64,000 nucleotides of DNA, from contig CALTTE010000003.1 in the NCBI GenBank assembly GCA_943908405.1, forward strand, positions 8,249 through 72,248, read 5' to 3'. The stretch comes from an uncultured Moraxella sp. Lineage in GTDB: Bacteria; Pseudomonadota; Gammaproteobacteria; Pseudomonadales; Moraxellaceae. The notes beneath the pieces are model-generated. The model saw only the letters and a program-made list of their open reading frames with translations, did not search any database and had not been told where the DNA came from. The position numbers and the translations under genes are program-made. Below are positions 38,197 through 47,048 of this stretch, one piece after another. Within the stretch, counting starts at the first letter, position 1, and the number at the start of each line of letters is the position of its first letter.

Positions 38197-39957
38197 ATGT
38201 CAATCCAATCCAATGTAAGTCAACCCAATGCCGTTTCAACTGGTTTTGGTGCCACTACCCCAAGCCCTACCGACCAGCAAGCCACAGACAACGCTTTGGT
38301 ACTGGTGGATAATAATCAAACCACCTTTGCCGATTTAGGTTTAGCCAAACCAATCTTGGGAGCACTTCAAAGTGCTGGTTATGTTTATCCTACACCCATT
38401 CAAGCACAAGCCATTCCGCCATCAATGGCAGGGCAGGACTTGCTATTGTCTGCCCAGACAGGTTCTGGCAAAACAGCGGCATTTGTGTTGCCCATTCTTG
38501 ACCGCTTAGCAAAATCTGCCAGTCAAGCAAAAACAAGCTCTATAAAACCAAGCCCCAAGGACGTATCAGCGGTGATTTTGACGCCCACGCGTGAGTTGGC
38601 ACTGCAAGTACACGATAGCGTAAGGCGTTATGGTGAACGTCTAAAAAATATCTTTAGCGTGGTATTGGTTGGCGGTGCTCCTTATGGTGGGCAGATTCGT
38701 GCCCTAAAAAAAGGCGTGCAAATCATTGTGGCGACACCAGGGCGGTTTATTGACCATCTAAACGATGGCAGAATTGACCTTGATGACCTGCAAACACTGG
38801 TACTGGACGAAGCTGACCGTATGCTGGATATGGGCTTTAGTGATGCTATTAGTACCATTTTGACCGCCACGCCCAATGACCGCCAAACGATTATGTCATC
38901 GGCCACCTGGGACGGACAAGTGGGCAAGATTGCCGAGAGCTTTACCACCAATCCAAAACGTGTTGCCATCAAAGTAGAATCGGCACATATTGAAGAATCG
39001 GTTTACTTTTGTGATGATTTTCGTCATAAAAATGATATTTTGTATCAAGTACTCAATAATCCCAACATTGACCAAGCGGTTATTTTTGCATCCACCAAGA
39101 TGAGTACTGAAAAACTTGCTAATGATTTGGTTGAGAAAGGTTACAAGGCTCGTTATTTGCACGGTGATTTACCACAAGGCAAACGCAATCGTATTGTTGC
39201 CGATGTCAAAGCAGGCAAATGCCAATTTTTGGTTGCCACCGATGTTGCCGCTCGTGGTATTGACATTGCCAGTATTAGTCACGTGGTGAATTATGATTTG
39301 CCCCGCCAAGCTGAAGATTATGTCCATCGCATTGGGCGTTGTGGGCGAGCAGGGCGGACAGGTACCGCCATCAATTTGTGTAGTGTGGACGACCGTAGCC
39401 AATTTTTTGCCATCAATCGTTATTTGGGGCGTGAGATGACTGTTGATGTGTTGGCAGGCTTAGAACCCAAACGCAATTTTGATGAGCCAGAACGCCAAAA
39501 AAATAAACGCCAGCGTGGTCGTCGTGCAACAGGCAACAAATCTTATAAAAAACCTTATGGGGCTAAAGATGGCAACAAAGAGCGTTTTGGTGGCGACCGT
39601 TTTAATAAAAACAGCGACCGCCAAGATAGACTTTATCGTGCCAAAGCCAGTAGCGGTAAGGCTTATGGGGCAAATAATAAAGATGATGCTAAATTTAGCC
39701 ATTCAAGCAAAAGTGATGGCAATTCAAGCAAAAGCGATGGTAATGTTTACCAAGATAAAAAAAGCGAAAAATCGCCATCAACCAAGCCGTTTGGGCGTAA
39801 TCAATCCAAAAAATGGGACGACACTCGCTCCAAAAGATTTGATGCCAGTGCCAAAAAATCCCATTCAGAGCAAGGTTATGCTGACCGCAAACGCCAACAT
39901 CGTAACGAAAAAGCCAGCACGTATCAACCCAATAAAAAACGTTTTGGCGATAAGTGA
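38197..39957 (+). CDS. DEAD-box ATP-dependent RNA helicase (RhlE/RhlB-like)
   Basis: RNA helicase of about 586 aa. The Q motif region is FADLGLAKPILGALQSAGYV, motif I AQTGSGKT, motif Ib TPGRF, motif II VLDEADRM, motif III SAT, motif VI HRIGRCGRAG. After about residue 435 the protein is a long, basic, Lys/Asn/Ser-rich disordered tail, likely for RNA binding. The tail holds a perfect 21-bp/7-residue tandem repeat around SSKSDGN. I chose ATG 38197 because AAAGAG lies six bases upstream; 38173 is a longer in-frame alternative. The subfamily (RhlE, RhlB or cold-shock CsdA) cannot be settled from motifs alone. Confidence 0.9.
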   Translation: MSIQSNVSQPNAVSTGFGATTPSPTDQQATDNALVLVDNNQTTFADLGLAKPILGALQSAGYVYPTPIQAQAIPPSMAGQDLLLSAQTGSGKTAAFVLPILDRLAKSASQAKTSSIKPSPKDVSAVILTPTRELALQVHDSVRRYGERLKNIFSVVLVGGAPYGGQIRALKKGVQIIVATPGRFIDHLNDGRIDLDDLQTLVLDEADRMLDMGFSDAISTILTATPNDRQTIMSSATWDGQVGKIAESFTTNPKRVAIKVESAHIEESVYFCDDFRHKNDILYQVLNNPNIDQAVIFASTKMSTEKLANDLVEKGYKARYLHGDLPQGKRNRIVADVKAGKCQFLVATDVAARGIDIASISHVVNYDLPRQAEDYVHRIGRCGRAGRTGTAINLCSVDDRSQFFAINRYLGREMTVDVLAGLEPKRNFDEPERQKNKRQRGRRATGNKSYKKPYGAKDGNKERFGGDRFNKNSDRQDRLYRAKASSGKAYGANNKDDAKFSHSSKSDGNSSKSDGNVYQDKKSEKSPSTKPFGRNQSKKWDDTRSKRFDASAKKSHSEQGYADRKRQHRNEKASTYQPNKKRFGDK

Positions 39958-40408
39958 TTAAAAACTATCATAAAACCCCATCAGGGTTAAAAAGTCAAAA
40001 AAGCACCGTTTTTGTGCTTTTTTAATGGGGTTTTGATTGGGCGGAGGTGTTGGTTTGTTAGCATTAGGCTGGTTTTGGATAAAAGCTAGTTTTGGATAAA
40101 AGTTTGGGTGATGGTATTATGATTTTAGATGGCAATCTTAACCAAATGGGTTGGCGAATGTTTAAAACAACAACTGTTTAAAACAACTATCTAAAGTTGT
40201 TGTATCCCAAAGCACCAATCCAAGGTTTTATCAATCCAAGGTTTTATCAATCTAAACCCATTAGTCAACCCCTTGGTTTTGGTGTAAGCTTAACCCTACA
40301 ACCGCCAAAATTTTAACAACCACAGCTTTAAAGCAACAACAATTAAAGCAATCACAATTAACAATCAAAACCTAAATGGTTTAAAGTAATGTTTTTGCAG
40401 GTGTGAAT
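39958..40408. other. Intergenic region between the helicase and prs
   Basis: Besides the helicase terminator (39997-40023) I see no gene. A 16-bp unit CAATCCAAGGTTTTAT is repeated perfectly at 40216-40231 and 40232-40247, and a 14-bp iteration of TTTTGGATAAAAG lies around 40075-40105. Confidence 0.6.
39997..40023. terminator. Helicase terminator
   Basis: AAAAAAGCAC (39997-40006) pairs with GTGCTTTTTT (40014-40023) across a 7-base loop. An outer pairing of AAAACCCCAT with ATGGGGTTTT (about 39972-40034) can enlarge it. Confidence 0.85.
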
Positions 40409-41362
40409 TTATGCTTCATAATCAAACATCGCACTAATAGACTCTTCATTATTGATACGTCTTAGGCTTTCTGCCAACATTGGGGCAATGGTAACTTGGC
40501 GAATTTTTGAGCAAGCCATTGCTGAGGTTGATAAAGGAATGGTGTCGGTTACAACAATTTCATCAAGGCTTGAGTGGGTGATATTATCAATGGCAGGCCC
40601 TGACAATACAGGGTGAGTAATATAACCGACCACTCGCCTTGCCCCTTTGTCTTTTAAGGCTTCGGCTGCCTTGCACAGCGTGCCAGCAGTATCGACAATA
40701 TCATCAACAATCACGCAATCACGGTCTTTGACATCGCCGATAATGTGCATTACTTGCGATTCATTGGCTTTGGCACGGCGTTTGTCAATAATGGCAAGCT
40801 CCAAATCACCCAGCGATTTTGCCATTGCACGGGCACGCACCACGCCACCCACATCAGGCGATACCACCATTAAATTATCATAATTTTTTTGCTTTAAATC
40901 GGCCAGCAACACAGGCGTGCCATAGATATTATCCACAGGAATGTCAAAAAAACCTTGAATTTGGTCAGCGTGTAAATCCACCGTCATCATACGGTCAATA
41001 CCGACAATGGACAGCATATCGGCAACCACTTTGGCGGAGATGGGTACCCGTGCTGAGCGACTACGGCGGTCTTGGCGTGCGTAACCAAAATAAGGAATAA
41101 CAGCGGTAATACGAGCGGCACTAGAGCGTCTAAGGGCGTCTGCCATTACCATAATTTCCATCAAGTTGTCGTTGGTTGGGGCACAGGTGGGTTGTAAAAT
41201 AAAGACGTCCTTGCCACGCACGTTTTCTTGAATTTCAACGGCAATCTCGCCATCAGAAAAGCGAGAAACATCGGCTTTGCCAAGGGGAATGCGTAGGTGT
41301 TCAGCGACTGTTTTGGTCAAGGTGGGGTGGGCGTTACCGCCAAAAATTGCCAAATAAGACAT
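40409..41362 (-). CDS. prs: Ribose-phosphate pyrophosphokinase
   Basis: Makes PRPP from ribose 5-phosphate and ATP for nucleotide, histidine and tryptophan synthesis. 317 aa, full length. Signatures: [31 protein letters not shown], the class I motif [18 protein letters not shown], and the PRPP-binding loop [13 protein letters not shown]. It lies downstream of the ispE and tRNA-Gln genes on the same strand, the common gammaproteobacterial order ispE-tRNA-prs. A GAGATGG sequence precedes the ATG. Confidence 0.98.
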   Translation of the reverse strand: MSYLAIFGGNAHPTLTKTVAEHLRIPLGKADVSRFSDGEIAVEIQENVRGKDVFILQPTCAPTNDNLMEIMVMADALRRSSAARITAVIPYFGYARQDRRSRSARVPISAKVVADMLSIVGIDRMMTVDLHADQIQGFFDIPVDNIYGTPVLLADLKQKNYDNLMVVSPDVGGVVRARAMAKSLGDLELAIIDKRRAKANESQVMHIIGDVKDRDCVIVDDIVDTAGTLCKAAEALKDKGARRVVGYITHPVLSGPAIDNITHSSLDEIVVTDTIPLSTSAMACSKIRQVTIAPMLAESLRRINNEESISAMFDYEA

Positions 41363-41948
41363 AATGCCATCTCAAAAAGTGAATAAAAATGCTATTGTAA
41401 CATTTTTTGCAAACATTTGCTTATTAAAGCGATGTAAAAATAAGGTGATGTCAAGTTTTAGTCAAATTGACTTTGGCTGTTTTTTTGGCTTGTTTTAAAG
41501 TGGCTTTATTTTAAGTTTTTTTTGTTTTAAGTTTTTTGTTTTGAATGTTGCTTTGGGGTGCTTGGTTTTTTTAAAGGGTGCTTGGATTTTGTAAGCCAAT
41601 GATTTTTGGGTGATGATAAGGGCGGTTTGTTCAATTATTGACAAAAAGCATTATTTGAATAAAAAGGCAAAACCTAAATATTGGACAGTTAAGTAAAATA
41701 TTATAAAAATAAGTAAAATATTAAAAAATAGTTAATTGACTGGATTAAACTGCAAAAATAGCTAGAAAATAACTAGGATAAATAGCCCAGATAAAATGAT
41801 TAAACGGATAACTAATAAGAAAAAATTAAGCAAGAAAAAAATGAAATCAGTTTTGCAAAACAATTAAAAATTCAAGCGTACACCAAAAACTTGAAAATGC
41901 ACAAAAAGCGTATAAACATAAATAGAAAAAAGGCAGGAATAGAAAAAA
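41363..41948. other. A+T-rich intergenic region between prs and tRNA-Gln
   Basis: 586 bases with no supported gene. Strongly A+T-biased with poly-T and poly-A patches, and small iterations such as AAGTAAAATATT (about 41691-41722) and TTTTTGTTTTAAG (41514-41540). It may hold the 3' processing region of the tRNA-Gln transcript and the prs promoter, but I cannot place either with confidence. Confidence 0.5.
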
Positions 41949-42024
41949 TGGCAGGGGTAGCTGGACTCGAACCAACGAATGTCAGGATCAAAACCTGATG
42001 CCTTACCAACTTGGCGATACCCCT
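41949..42024 (-). tRNA. tRNA-Gln(UUG), copy 2
   Basis: 76 bases including an encoded 3' CCA. The acceptor stem AGGGGTA pairs with TACCCCT; D arm, the anticodon loop TTTTGAT with anticodon TTG, and the T arm GTTCGAGTC are all present. Identical in sequence to the upstream copy, 38 bases away, and probably processed from the same transcript. Confidence 0.97.
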
Positions 42025-42062
42025 AGATTGGATTGTTTTGATTGGGCAAACCACCCAAGAGA

Positions 42063-42138
42063 TGGCAGGGGTAGCTGGACTCGAACCAACGAATGTCAGG
42101 ATCAAAACCTGATGCCTTACCAACTTGGCGATACCCCT
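42063..42138 (-). tRNA. tRNA-Gln(UUG), copy 1
   Basis: 76 bases, CCA encoded, same acceptor stem, TTG anticodon and T loop as the second copy. First gene of the tandem pair, lying directly behind a TATAAT promoter on the minus strand. It reads CAA codons, and CAG by wobble. Confidence 0.97.
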
Positions 42139-42153
42139 ATCTCTAGGGCAATG

Positions 42154-42181
42154 ATTATAGCAAAAATTTTTAAAATTACAA
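42154..42181 (-). promoter_or_regulatory. Promoter of the tRNA-Gln pair
   Basis: On the minus strand: TTGTAA (42181-42176), a 16-base spacer, TATAAT (42159-42154). Transcription would start just before the first tRNA at 42138. Confidence 0.7.
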
Positions 42182-42207
42182 GTATTTTTTATTAATTTAT
42201 TAAGATA

Positions 42208-43257
42208 TCATAAAATGCTGGCGATAATGCTAGGGCAGGGGGCGTTATTTTGCCAGTCGCTTAAGGTGTTTTTGGTTAGATTGTGCGAGCTGTTGTGAGT
42301 TTGATTGTTATTGGGTAGAGGATTGAGTGGGGGGCTGAGCGGAGGATTGGGTGGTGGTAAAAAATTGGGTAGGGGTAAAAAAACACAAGCCCCTGTACCT
42401 GTCAATCGTGGCGTGGTCTGGGTGATGATGCTTAGCTGTTTTAGGTAATCCAAGGCGGTTTTGATGGCAAAATTGGTGGTGGCAATCGCCTCAAAGGCAT
42501 TGTAAAAGTTGGGGTGCAAGTTATCCAAAAAAAGGGTGCTGTCTAATTGCTTATAAATGGGCGTGTCTTTTTTTAATAAAGGGTGGCAAAAAAACTGGGC
42601 GGTGGCGTTGTGGCTTTGGGGGAATAGTAGCAAAAACTGCCGTTTGGGCAGGGTGATGGGGCGTAGTTGTTCGCCAATGCCTGTGGCGATGGCGGCAGGG
42701 TGATTAAAGACAAAAAACGGCACATCTGCCCCAAGCTGAACCGCCAAATCAAGCAAGGTAGGTAAATCCAAATGTAACTGCCATAGCGTGTTGAGCGTAA
42801 GCAAGGTCGCTGCTGCGTTGGACGAGCCGCCACCCAGCCCTGCCCCTGTGGGAATGCGTTTGGTTAGGTCAATGCTGATGGGGTATGGGCTGCCAATGTG
42901 GTTGGTTTGGGCATAATGGTAAAGCAAATGGGCGGCTTTAACAATTAGATTGTCAAGCGGGTTATCGGTGAGTGTCTCTGCCCCTGTTAGGGTAATCGGT
43001 GTTTGGTGCTGTAAATGGTGGCTTGGCTTGGCTTGATGACTGGGATAAAAGTGCAAGGTATCGCCAAAATCCAAACGACACAGCACGCTTTGGATATTGT
43101 GATAACCGTCTTTGCGTTTGCCTGTGATGTGCAAAAATAAATTGAGCTTAGCAGGAGAAAACACTTTAAGCGAAGACACGCCAAGCGGACAAAAAGACTG
43201 TGCCGATGTTTTGGTTAAAATATTGGTATTGTGATGATTTTGGGTTGTAAGTAGCAT
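42208..43257 (-). CDS. ispE: 4-diphosphocytidyl-2-C-methyl-D-erythritol kinase IspE
   Basis: GHMP kinase of the MEP isoprenoid pathway, phosphorylating the 2-hydroxyl of CDP-methylerythritol. The N-terminal signature VFSPAKLNLFLHITGKRKDG and the ATP loop PTGAGLGGGSSNAAA are intact; the C-terminal glycine motif is RLTGTGACVFLPL. I start at the ATG at 43257 (349 aa); the longer frame adds a hydrophobic 45-residue leader without homology. E. coli IspE has 283 residues. The excess is a leader of about 30 residues plus a C-terminal Pro/Asn-rich stretch (LPPPNPPLSPPLNPLPNNN) followed by a short tail. Downstream gene of lolB, upstream of the tRNAs. Confidence 0.93.
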   Translation of the reverse strand: MLLTTQNHHNTNILTKTSAQSFCPLGVSSLKVFSPAKLNLFLHITGKRKDGYHNIQSVLCRLDFGDTLHFYPSHQAKPSHHLQHQTPITLTGAETLTDNPLDNLIVKAAHLLYHYAQTNHIGSPYPISIDLTKRIPTGAGLGGGSSNAAATLLTLNTLWQLHLDLPTLLDLAVQLGADVPFFVFNHPAAIATGIGEQLRPITLPKRQFLLLFPQSHNATAQFFCHPLLKKDTPIYKQLDSTLFLDNLHPNFYNAFEAIATTNFAIKTALDYLKQLSIITQTTPRLTGTGACVFLPLPNFLPPPNPPLSPPLNPLPNNNQTHNSSHNLTKNTLSDWQNNAPCPSIIASIL

Positions 43258-43521
43258 TGGCAAATAACCGTTGGTTGGCTGATAGGGTTTAAGGGTCAAA
43301 ATAATAATTGTGGTTATAAATGATGGTGTTTGTAAACCATTGCAAAAAAATAAGCCAATAAATATTAAGCAAATAAATGGGGTGTGTATCAATGGATTTT
43401 ATATAATGAATTTTAACATAATGGATTTAACATAGGGCTAATACAATCACCAATTACCAGTCTTTATCACAACGAGCCTTTGCCACGCAATCGCTATCAA
43501 CCAATGCGCACCAATTATCTG

Positions 43522-43610
43522 TAAGCTTATTGCGATCATAAGCTTATTGCGGGTGATAAAATTATTGTGGATCATAAGCTTGTTATGGGCAATAAGCTTA
43601 TTATGGGATT
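43522..43610. repeat. Five tandem 17-18 bp degenerate units at the lolB 3' end
   Basis: Units start TAAGCTTATTG at 43522, 43539, 43557, 43575 and 43593 with lengths 17, 18, 18, 18 and 18. Four contain AAGCTT. The last unit includes the final codons and stop of lolB, so the array appears to grow from the gene end into the lolB-ispE spacer. Confidence 0.85.
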
Positions 43611-44281
43611 TTGGTGGCATTGGATTGATTGATGGTCATTATCACTTTATGCCCATCTTGGTGCGTAAGCCTAAGCCGTGATGGCGTGGGTAAGTTATTG
43701 TATTCTAATTGTATGACCCAGTTGCCGTTTTGGCTTTGGGTGAGTTTTTGCCCATCAAAGAGACTGTTTTTGTCGCCTGGGGCGTTTTTGCCCAAAATCC
43801 AATAGGGTAGATGGCTGATGGGGGCTTGCCAGCCAGTGGTTTTTTGTAATAATAGTTCTGGGCTATTGGCACTCACTATACCAAATTCATCATTGCTTAA
43901 GGTGGCTTGTTTGCCGTCAAAGCGAATGGCGGTCGCCCCAAGCCCCAATGCCCCTGTTAAATCAATGGCAAATCTATCGGCTGTTTGCCCCCACGCATAA
44001 AAGGCACTGATGGCTTGTTTTTTGCCATTGTTCTGGGTTGTGATACCAATTTTGCCTGTGATGGCAAAACTGGGTAAAAATGGCTCGGTAATTGGGATTA
44101 AGGGGGGGAGGTTGTTATTTGGTATGGTATTGGGAGTTAAAGTTGTGGCTGGCAGACTTGGTGTCGTCTGAGCGGTAGGCTTTGGTGTGCTTTGGCAGGC
44201 ACTGAGCAGGCAAGCACCGATCAAAACGCCAATAAACGCAAATGGTTTTGGGGTTTTTAGGTTTATGGGGGTTGTCAACAT
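43601..44281 (-). CDS. lolB: Outer-membrane lipoprotein receptor LolB
   Basis: Outer-membrane lipoprotein that accepts lipoproteins from the LolA carrier and inserts them into the outer membrane. 226 aa. Signal peptide with lipobox LLSAC (Cys29), a Pro/Thr/Asn-rich linker, then the LolB half-barrel: FAITGKIGITTQNNGKKQA, ALGLGATAIRFDGKQATL, TGWQAPISHLPYWILG and the C-terminal strand RLRLTHQDGHKVIMTI. A run of seven C's lies in the linker coding region (44102-44108 as G's on the plus strand). It precedes ispE, the usual lolB-ispE order. Confidence 0.93.
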   Translation of the reverse strand: MLTTPINLKTPKPFAFIGVLIGACLLSACQSTPKPTAQTTPSLPATTLTPNTIPNNNLPPLIPITEPFLPSFAITGKIGITTQNNGKKQAISAFYAWGQTADRFAIDLTGALGLGATAIRFDGKQATLSNDEFGIVSANSPELLLQKTTGWQAPISHLPYWILGKNAPGDKNSLFDGQKLTQSQNGNWVIQLEYNNLPTPSRLRLTHQDGHKVIMTINQSNATKIP

Positions 44282-44533
44282 AGCTTTAGTACCTTTGGGG
44301 GAAGATGATTATCAAGATTGAATAAAACAAATTAAACCAAATAATTGTCAGTCAATCAAAAAAGCGGTTTGGGCGACAAACCAACCGATTAAGCCAAATT
44401 GATTTAATGCCCTGTTTGGGAGTGTTGATTATAAATAATTGATTTGATGCAAGCAATCTATATGCAAGTCATATATATGCAAGTCATATATAAGTACAAT
44501 CTACCATAAATATGCCATCAAATACAGCAATGA

Positions 44534-46420
44534 TTAAGGCGTTTTGCCAAAACGGGCGGTTAATTCACTAAGCAGACGTTTGACATTACCGTTATCGCCT
44601 AAGCCTTGATAGGCTTTAAGCAGTGCTGTGCCAGTGGCTAGGCTTGGGGTTAGCTCGTAAGGGGTTTGTAGGTAGTTTAACACCGCTTGATAATCGCCTT
44701 GTTTTTGGGCGTGATGGGCAAGGGCAAGTAACGCCTGTAGAGCAGTATCGCTATCACTACTTTGGCTAAGCTCGCTCAATAATTGCCAGCTGTCTTGGTC
44801 GTTGGGTGCGTGTTCAAGCTGTAGTTTGGCTTTGATTAGGCGATAATTGTCATTGTCAGGGTCAAGTGTTAATAGTGTGTCAATATCGGCAAGTTTTTCG
44901 GCATAATCATGGGCATCGTCCATCAGTTTGACTTTGGCATAAAGCAAGTTAGGTTCATCAGGGTAGAGCGTGTAGGCGTTATCCAATAAGGTCTTGGCAT
45001 CATCACGGTTGCCTGTGCGTGCCAAAATATCAGCTTGTAACAAATAACTGTCGCTGGCAAAAATATCATAACGCTTTCGTAAATTAACCAGTGCGTTAAT
45101 GGCGTTTTGGGGGCGGTCAAACAACAGCTCATAGCCAACTTGTTTTTTGGTGGCATCTAGGATAAATTGCATATCATCAACCTGAGCAAAATAATGCAGT
45201 GCTTGCTCATAATCGTGGCGACGTTCAAAACTGATACCCAAATAATAATAAGCCTCCCCTGTGCGATTGGGATAGTGGCTTAAATCGTGCAATAAAGTTT
45301 CGGCATCGGCATAATGCTGTAAATCCAGTGCAACAAGACTGGCTAGTAATGTCAGCTCATCGTCTTTGGGGTGAATGGCTTGTAATACTTGCCACGCTGG
45401 GGTTAATTCGCCCAAATCAATCAAATAACGCACGGTATAAAGCTGAATTTGTGTTTGGGTCTTGCCGTGGCTGTTTTTGATGGCGTTGGCCAAAAATTTT
45501 AGCAAGGCGTTTTTGTCGCCCATTTGCTTTAAAATATCGGCTTTTAGGGTTAAATAGGCCAAATTGTCGCCATCGTCTTTTAGGGCGTTGTTTAAATATA
45601 AAATCGCTGCTGTGGGTTCATTAAGTTGCATTAACAAACCTGCTTTTAATACCGACAAAGACGGATTGTTATCGCCATCAATGCTTTGTAATTCGTGCAA
45701 TAATTGGCGTTGGGCGGTACTGGCTTTGGGTAAAATGCCTGTAAAAATTTGGCTTAAATCAGCTTTGGGGTCGTATTGTAAAATTAAGCGGATATTTTGG
45801 GCAGCAAGCGGATAATTTTCAGCTTTTAAGGCCAAATGGGTAACATAAAACCATACAGGAATATGGTCGCTGTGGCTGTCTTGCCACGCTTTGGCAAATT
45901 GTAGCGATTGGTTGGGCGATTCTAATTGCATTGATAATGTCAAAGCCCGCTCAAAGACGGCGGTGGCGTTGTCTTTGAATGCTTGTGATTTGTATAAATC
46001 CAAAGCGTGATAGGGCTGATTGCGGTCAAGGGCAAATTCTGCTTGTAGTAGTGTTGCCAAATCAGGGCTGTTGTGGGCGATGGGGGGGCTATCGGCGGTG
46101 ATAATGTCGTGGCGTAAGACAATCGGCATAGCCGTTGGCGGTATGGCGGTAGTGTCAGATTGGTTGCTTGGCTCGCTTGTTAAACTGTCTGATGATGATT
46201 GGGCTGGGTTGTCTTGGACAGTGCCGACAAGCTGGCGATAAATGGGGCCAATGCGATTGATAACGGTGTCTAATAAATTGGCGTGGGCGGTGGGGGTGAT
46301 GAAGCCAAAGGTTAGCATCATCAAGACAATAAGCATTTTGCGTTTTGGTGGCTGACGCTTTTTTTGCTGTGCTGGTTGTGCTGGTTGTTGGTTGTTGTTC
46401 GTGGCTTTTGTGCGGTTCAT
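44534..46420 (-). CDS. Tetratricopeptide-repeat protein, exported
   Basis: About 628 aa from the ATG at 46420. A Gln/Pro/Lys-rich n-region precedes a hydrophobic signal segment (MLIVLMMLTFGFITPTAHA), so the body is probably periplasmic or outer-membrane attached. From about residue 120 a series of TPR-like helix pairs runs to the C-terminus (for example GEAYYYLGISFERRHDYEQA and DDAKTLLDNAYTLYPDEPNL). TPR proteins at this position, between hemA and lolB, are common in the Moraxellaceae and pseudomonads; function unproven. The frame extends upstream to 46801, but the extra 127 residues look like translated non-coding DNA. Confidence 0.85.
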   Translation of the reverse strand: MNRTKATNNNQQPAQPAQQKKRQPPKRKMLIVLMMLTFGFITPTAHANLLDTVINRIGPIYRQLVGTVQDNPAQSSSDSLTSEPSNQSDTTAIPPTAMPIVLRHDIITADSPPIAHNSPDLATLLQAEFALDRNQPYHALDLYKSQAFKDNATAVFERALTLSMQLESPNQSLQFAKAWQDSHSDHIPVWFYVTHLALKAENYPLAAQNIRLILQYDPKADLSQIFTGILPKASTAQRQLLHELQSIDGDNNPSLSVLKAGLLMQLNEPTAAILYLNNALKDDGDNLAYLTLKADILKQMGDKNALLKFLANAIKNSHGKTQTQIQLYTVRYLIDLGELTPAWQVLQAIHPKDDELTLLASLVALDLQHYADAETLLHDLSHYPNRTGEAYYYLGISFERRHDYEQALHYFAQVDDMQFILDATKKQVGYELLFDRPQNAINALVNLRKRYDIFASDSYLLQADILARTGNRDDAKTLLDNAYTLYPDEPNLLYAKVKLMDDAHDYAEKLADIDTLLTLDPDNDNYRLIKAKLQLEHAPNDQDSWQLLSELSQSSDSDTALQALLALAHHAQKQGDYQAVLNYLQTPYELTPSLATGTALLKAYQGLGDNGNVKRLLSELTARFGKTP

Positions 46421-47048
46421 TGTGCTACCCAATAATTGCTGTAGTATTTGCGATTTTAGGGGTGGTTTGATAGACAAAGGCTCACCAAAAAAGTTTTGAC
46501 GATACCAATCTTGGTAATCGTAATGTTGTTTGAATCGATACTGTCTTAATAAATGTTGTTTTAATGAATGCTGATACAATGTTTGGCAACTGGTAGGCAA
46601 ACAACGTGGATATGCTTTTGCCCAAGCGATAGCGTGGGTTTTTGTCCACGTTGTTGGTTTTATCCATATTTGTATCGGCGATATTTTGACCATTGATATT
46701 TTAACCATTGATAAAAAAATGAATAACGACACATCGCTAATTACAGGACAATCGCTTGGCGTTGATGGGTTGTTTTGGATTGATGGGTGGCGATGTGGCA
46801 TAGCTAATAGGTGGCTTATCCATTTTTGCGAGTATTTCGTGATATAATACCAGTTTTTGGGTCAAATGGGCATAGTTTTGTGGGCATAGTTTTGTGGGCA
46901 TAGTTTTATTGAATGTTGCTGGTTGAGTGTTTTTTGGATCGGTGTTTGGTAGTTTTTGATAATTTGGGTTTGAATGCTATTTTAAATAGGTTTTAAATTT
47001 AAATAGGTTTTAAATCGGTTTTAAATATTGGGGTTTTGAGTGTCTGTT
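46421..47048. other. Divergent intergenic region between the TPR gene and hemA
   Basis: Holds the promoters of both genes. A TATAAT at 46843-46848 faces hemA but has a poor -35. GGGCATAGTTTTGT is repeated almost three times at 46868-46908, and TAAATAGGTTTTAAAT-type iterations at 46981-47025 lie just before hemA. I cannot fix either transcription start. Confidence 0.45.

Noticed and set aside
41872..42123. Minus-strand open frame across the tandem tRNA genes with a repeated peptide
   Set aside because: It is the translation of the two identical tRNA-Gln genes; the repeat comes from the RNA genes, not from a protein.
43258..43392. Hydrophobic N-terminal extension of IspE that resembles a membrane anchor
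   Set aside because: IspE is cytosolic and the extension shows no ribosome-binding site; the shorter start keeps the whole conserved domain.
46421..46801. N-terminal extension of the TPR protein frame
   Set aside because: The extra 127 residues are low-complexity (repeated SMVKIS, many His/Gln) and precede a better start with a signal peptide.
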